15,540 nucleotides of DNA. It comes from Vulcanimicrobiota bacterium. GTDB lineage: Bacteria > Vulcanimicrobiota > Vulcanimicrobiia > Vulcanimicrobiales > Vulcanimicrobiaceae. A program made the position numbers and the translations under genes. Of this stretch, positions 13,892 to 15,540 are shown piece after piece (the stretch's first letter is position 1; each line of letters opens with the position of its first letter). The stretch is taken from assembly GCA_019233165.1 (NCBI GenBank), contig JAFAMS010000091.1, forward strand, positions 1 to 15,540, written 5' to 3'. Under the pieces are notes generated by a model that was given only the letters and a program-made list of their open reading frames with translations, had not been told where the DNA came from and made no database searches.

Positions 13892-15032
13892 GCGCGATTG
13901 CGACGATCGCGATTGCGAGCGTCGCGATGCAGATTTCGAAACAGGCGGGATACCCGATGCGATCGATCAGCCTGCCTCCGACGAAAGGTCCGAGCGCGCC
14001 GAGGACCGCGATCGGAATACCCTGGGCGGTAATGATCGCGCCGTACGCCCGCCGCCCGAACGCCTCGGCCACGATCGCGCCTCGCAGCGGGGCAAGCGCT
14101 CCATAGGCGGCGCCGAACGCGACCACGTACGCGATCACCACGACGAGATCGAACGCCGAGTTCAGCCACGCGATTCCAAGGGCTTCGAGAGCGAACGCGA
14201 TCGCAATGAGCGTTCGCAAGCCGAGGCGCCGGCTTCCGATCGCAACGGCGAGGCGTCCCGGCAGATAGGAAACGCCGATCAAGCCAACGATCGACGCGAC
14301 CAGCGTCGGCGCGTAACCCCGCGAGATGAGGTATGCGATGTGCTCGACGAGTACCGTCGTGCTGGCGAAGAAAGAAAGTGAGAACGCCAACGTGATCAGC
14401 CAGAACGTTCGCGTCCGCAGCGCTTCGCGGAGCGCGAGCCCGTCCGGCGGGAGCCGGACGTCTTCCGGACGCCGCCGCAGGACGAACGCGTGCAGCGGGA
14501 AGGTAACCGCAAGCTGAATCCCGCCGAGGACCGCGACGGCCCCGCGCCATCCGAGCGTTCCGACGAGCGCGCCGTTGAGCGGATAGAAAACCGGCGACGA
14601 AAAGGCACCCATGAAGGTCAATGCCGAGAACGCGTTCATGCGGCGGCTTTCGAACCAGTTGGCGACTACCGTGAACGAAACCGGATAATACAGCAGCGCG
14701 GTCCCGAGCCCGATCCCTAGTCCCCACACCAGGTAGAACTCCCAGAGCGTCCGGACATCTCCCAGCACGATCAGTGCCGCACCCATCACGAGCGAGCCGG
14801 CCGACATGAGGACGCGGGCGCCGAACCGGTCGACGGCGCGCCCAACGAAGGCGCCGAGCAGTCCCGCGATCAGGACCGTCGACGAGTACGCGCCGCCGAT
14901 TGCGGCTTTATCCCATCCAAGCTCCCGGGAGATCGGTTCGACCAAGACGCCGAACAGGTACTGGCTCGTTCCGTACGAGACGATCGTCGTTACGCCGAGC
15001 GCGCCGACGATCGTCCAGCCGCGATAGGTCAG
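13881..15032 (-). CDS. MFS transporter (about 12 helices, monocarboxylate/oxalate-formate antiporter-like), probable CTG start
   Basis: This inner-membrane carrier has the MFS layout: GAYSSTVLIAGLLGAFVGRAVDRFGARVLM (motif A), VANWFESRRMNAFSALTFMGAFSSPVFYP, and the mid-protein break near residues 200-215. The closest style is the MCT/oxalate-formate group; the substrate is unknown. The longest ATG/GTG/TTG reading begins at TTG 14945, after the first helix. The same frame upstream encodes TYRGWTIVGALGVTTIVSYG then TSQYLFGVLVEPI, a classic MFS first helix, and has no ATG, GTG or TTG. A CTG at 15032-15030 overlaps the TlpA-like gene's stop as CTGA, giving a 383-residue protein of normal length. 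I therefore take CTG with translational coupling as the likely start; the gene is sure, the exact start is not. Confidence 0.85.
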   Translation of the reverse strand: MTYRGWTIVGALGVTTIVSYGTSQYLFGVLVEPISRELGWDKAAIGGAYSSTVLIAGLLGAFVGRAVDRFGARVLMSAGSLVMGAALIVLGDVRTLWEFYLVWGLGIGLGTALLYYPVSFTVVANWFESRRMNAFSALTFMGAFSSPVFYPLNGALVGTLGWRGAVAVLGGIQLAVTFPLHAFVLRRRPEDVRLPPDGLALREALRTRTFWLITLAFSLSFFASTTVLVEHIAYLISRGYAPTLVASIVGLIGVSYLPGRLAVAIGSRRLGLRTLIAIAFALEALGIAWLNSAFDLVVVIAYVVAFGAAYGALAPLRGAIVAEAFGRRAYGAIITAQGIPIAVLGALGPFVGGRLIDRIGYPACFEICIATLAIAIVAIALSR

Positions 15033-15493
15033 GTTCGCGCGATTTCCGGCTCGAGGACGCGTTCGATCGCCGCCTCGATCCGGTCGTATCCTTTGTCGCC
15101 GGCTTGAAAGTGACGGAGTCGATGGCTCTGATCGAAGACGTAGTACGCCGGTACGAAGTGGTTTTCGAACCGCTCGACGATCGCGTGGTCGTTGTCGATC
15201 GCGATCGACTGCACGAAACCCATCGGACCGAGCGCGTCTGCGATCGCCTTATCGACGTCAAGCTCTTCGGGAGAGCGCGGTTGATGGATCGCGACGAAGG
15301 CGACGCCGCATTGCGAGAACCGCTCGCGCCAAGCGGCGATATGCTTCGCAACGTCGTGACAGACGTAACACGACATCGACCAAAAGTGCACGACGATAGG
15401 TTTTCCGGCGTGCTCTTCGATCGAGAACTCGCCGTTGATCCAGCGCGTGGCGCCTGCGAGCGACGGGATGTGGCCGTTCATGCGGAGAGCCAT
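15029..15493 (-). CDS. Cytoplasmic TlpA/thioredoxin-like redox protein
   Basis: This 154-residue thioredoxin-fold protein has IVVHFWSMSCYVCHDVAKHIAAW with active-site CYVC (42-45), and VPAYYVFDQSHRLRHFQAG with the conserved cis-Pro at about 115. The layout (GHIPSLAGATRWING..S...GKPIVVHFW) is that of the TlpA/redoxin group, close in style to the C-terminal domain of DipZ-like proteins. No signal peptide or lipobox is visible, so it should be cytoplasmic unless the start is misplaced. The ATG 15493 start follows a purine-rich GGGAAAGGCGAG; ATG 15481 is an alternative. Its stop is fused with the CTG of the following MFS gene. The 47 bases upstream to the window edge show no clear promoter. Confidence 0.9.
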   Translation of the reverse strand: MALRMNGHIPSLAGATRWINGEFSIEEHAGKPIVVHFWSMSCYVCHDVAKHIAAWRERFSQCGVAFVAIHQPRSPEELDVDKAIADALGPMGFVQSIAIDNDHAIVERFENHFVPAYYVFDQSHRLRHFQAGDKGYDRIEAAIERVLEPEIART

Positions 15494-15540
15494 GTTCTCG
15501 CCTTTCCCACCCGGCGGGGCGCCTGCTCAGTTTCGACAAA

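Noticed and set aside
14945..14945. TTG at 14945-14943 as start of the second MFS gene
   Set aside because: It would delete the first transmembrane helix, which is plainly encoded upstream in the same frame; the CTG at 15032 is preferred.
15258..15539. 93-residue minus-strand ORF at the right edge
   Set aside because: It is out of frame with the thioredoxin-like gene, Arg-rich, and without recognisable features.
1..15540. Mobile element, CRISPR array, tRNA or rRNA
   Set aside because: No repeat array, transposase/integrase motifs, cloverleaf or rRNA-like stretch was found by reading; the short direct repeats at 3876-3947 are too few and too degenerate for CRISPR.

Overview
The window is a dense, GC-rich (by eye a little over 60% GC), plasmid-free-looking piece of bacterial chromosome with short intergenic gaps, many four-base start/stop overlaps and frequent GTG/TTG starts. 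I see no transposase, integrase, phage gene, tRNA, rRNA or CRISPR, and no gene-free stretch longer than about 110 bases. The mix of transporters for organic acids and amino acids, an exported FecR-domain protein with a 'TPTST.AVRGTEG' signature, a VIT1/CCC1 metal carrier and the high-GC style would fit an uncultured soil lineage such as Candidatus Eremiobacterota (WPS-2). That assignment is an impression from protein style only, and Actinobacteria-like or other deep soil phyla remain possible.

Layout. (1) 9-3842, minus strand: a TRAP transporter operon in the order dctP (solute receptor), dctQ (small membrane subunit), dctM (large membrane subunit), then a GarR/3-hydroxyisobutyrate-dehydrogenase-type reductase. 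The genes are close or overlapping, which suggests import of a carboxylate or sugar acid followed by reduction of a derived semialdehyde. (2) 3843-3953: a divergent control region with three CTGTAWGC copies and a probable leaderless promoter for an exported methionine sulfoxide reductase B (3954-4439, plus). (3) 4436-5164, minus: an exported FecR-domain protein, convergent with msrB and overlapping it by 4 bases. (4) 5165-5221: a short divergent region with a perfect interrupted palindrome. (5) 5222-9026, plus: livK-livH-livM-livG of a branched-chain-amino-acid-type (HAAT) ABC importer.

(6) 9028-12390 separates this cluster from its expected second ATPase. It contains an AraC-type regulator (minus), a DHA2-type 14-helix MFS exporter (plus), a coupled 121-residue protein of unknown function (plus) and a conserved hypothetical protein (minus). 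(7) 12492-13891, plus: livF, the missing second ATPase, coupled by a GTGA overlap to a VIT1/CCC1-family metal transporter. (8) 13881-15493, minus: a cytoplasmic TlpA/thioredoxin-like protein followed by an MFS carrier. The first membrane helix of that carrier is recovered only if translation starts at a CTG overlapping the upstream stop codon.

Functionally this is an uptake/efflux region: two high-affinity importers (TRAP and HAAT-ABC), two MFS carriers, a metal carrier, and redox/envelope-maintenance genes. I found no clearly novel defence, mobile or biosynthetic system. The points most worth a second look are the split liv locus, the repeated motif in the dctP/msrB control region, the operator-like palindrome before livK/fecR, and the start-codon usage at coupled gene junctions (ATGA, GTGA, TTGA and apparently CTGA all occur).
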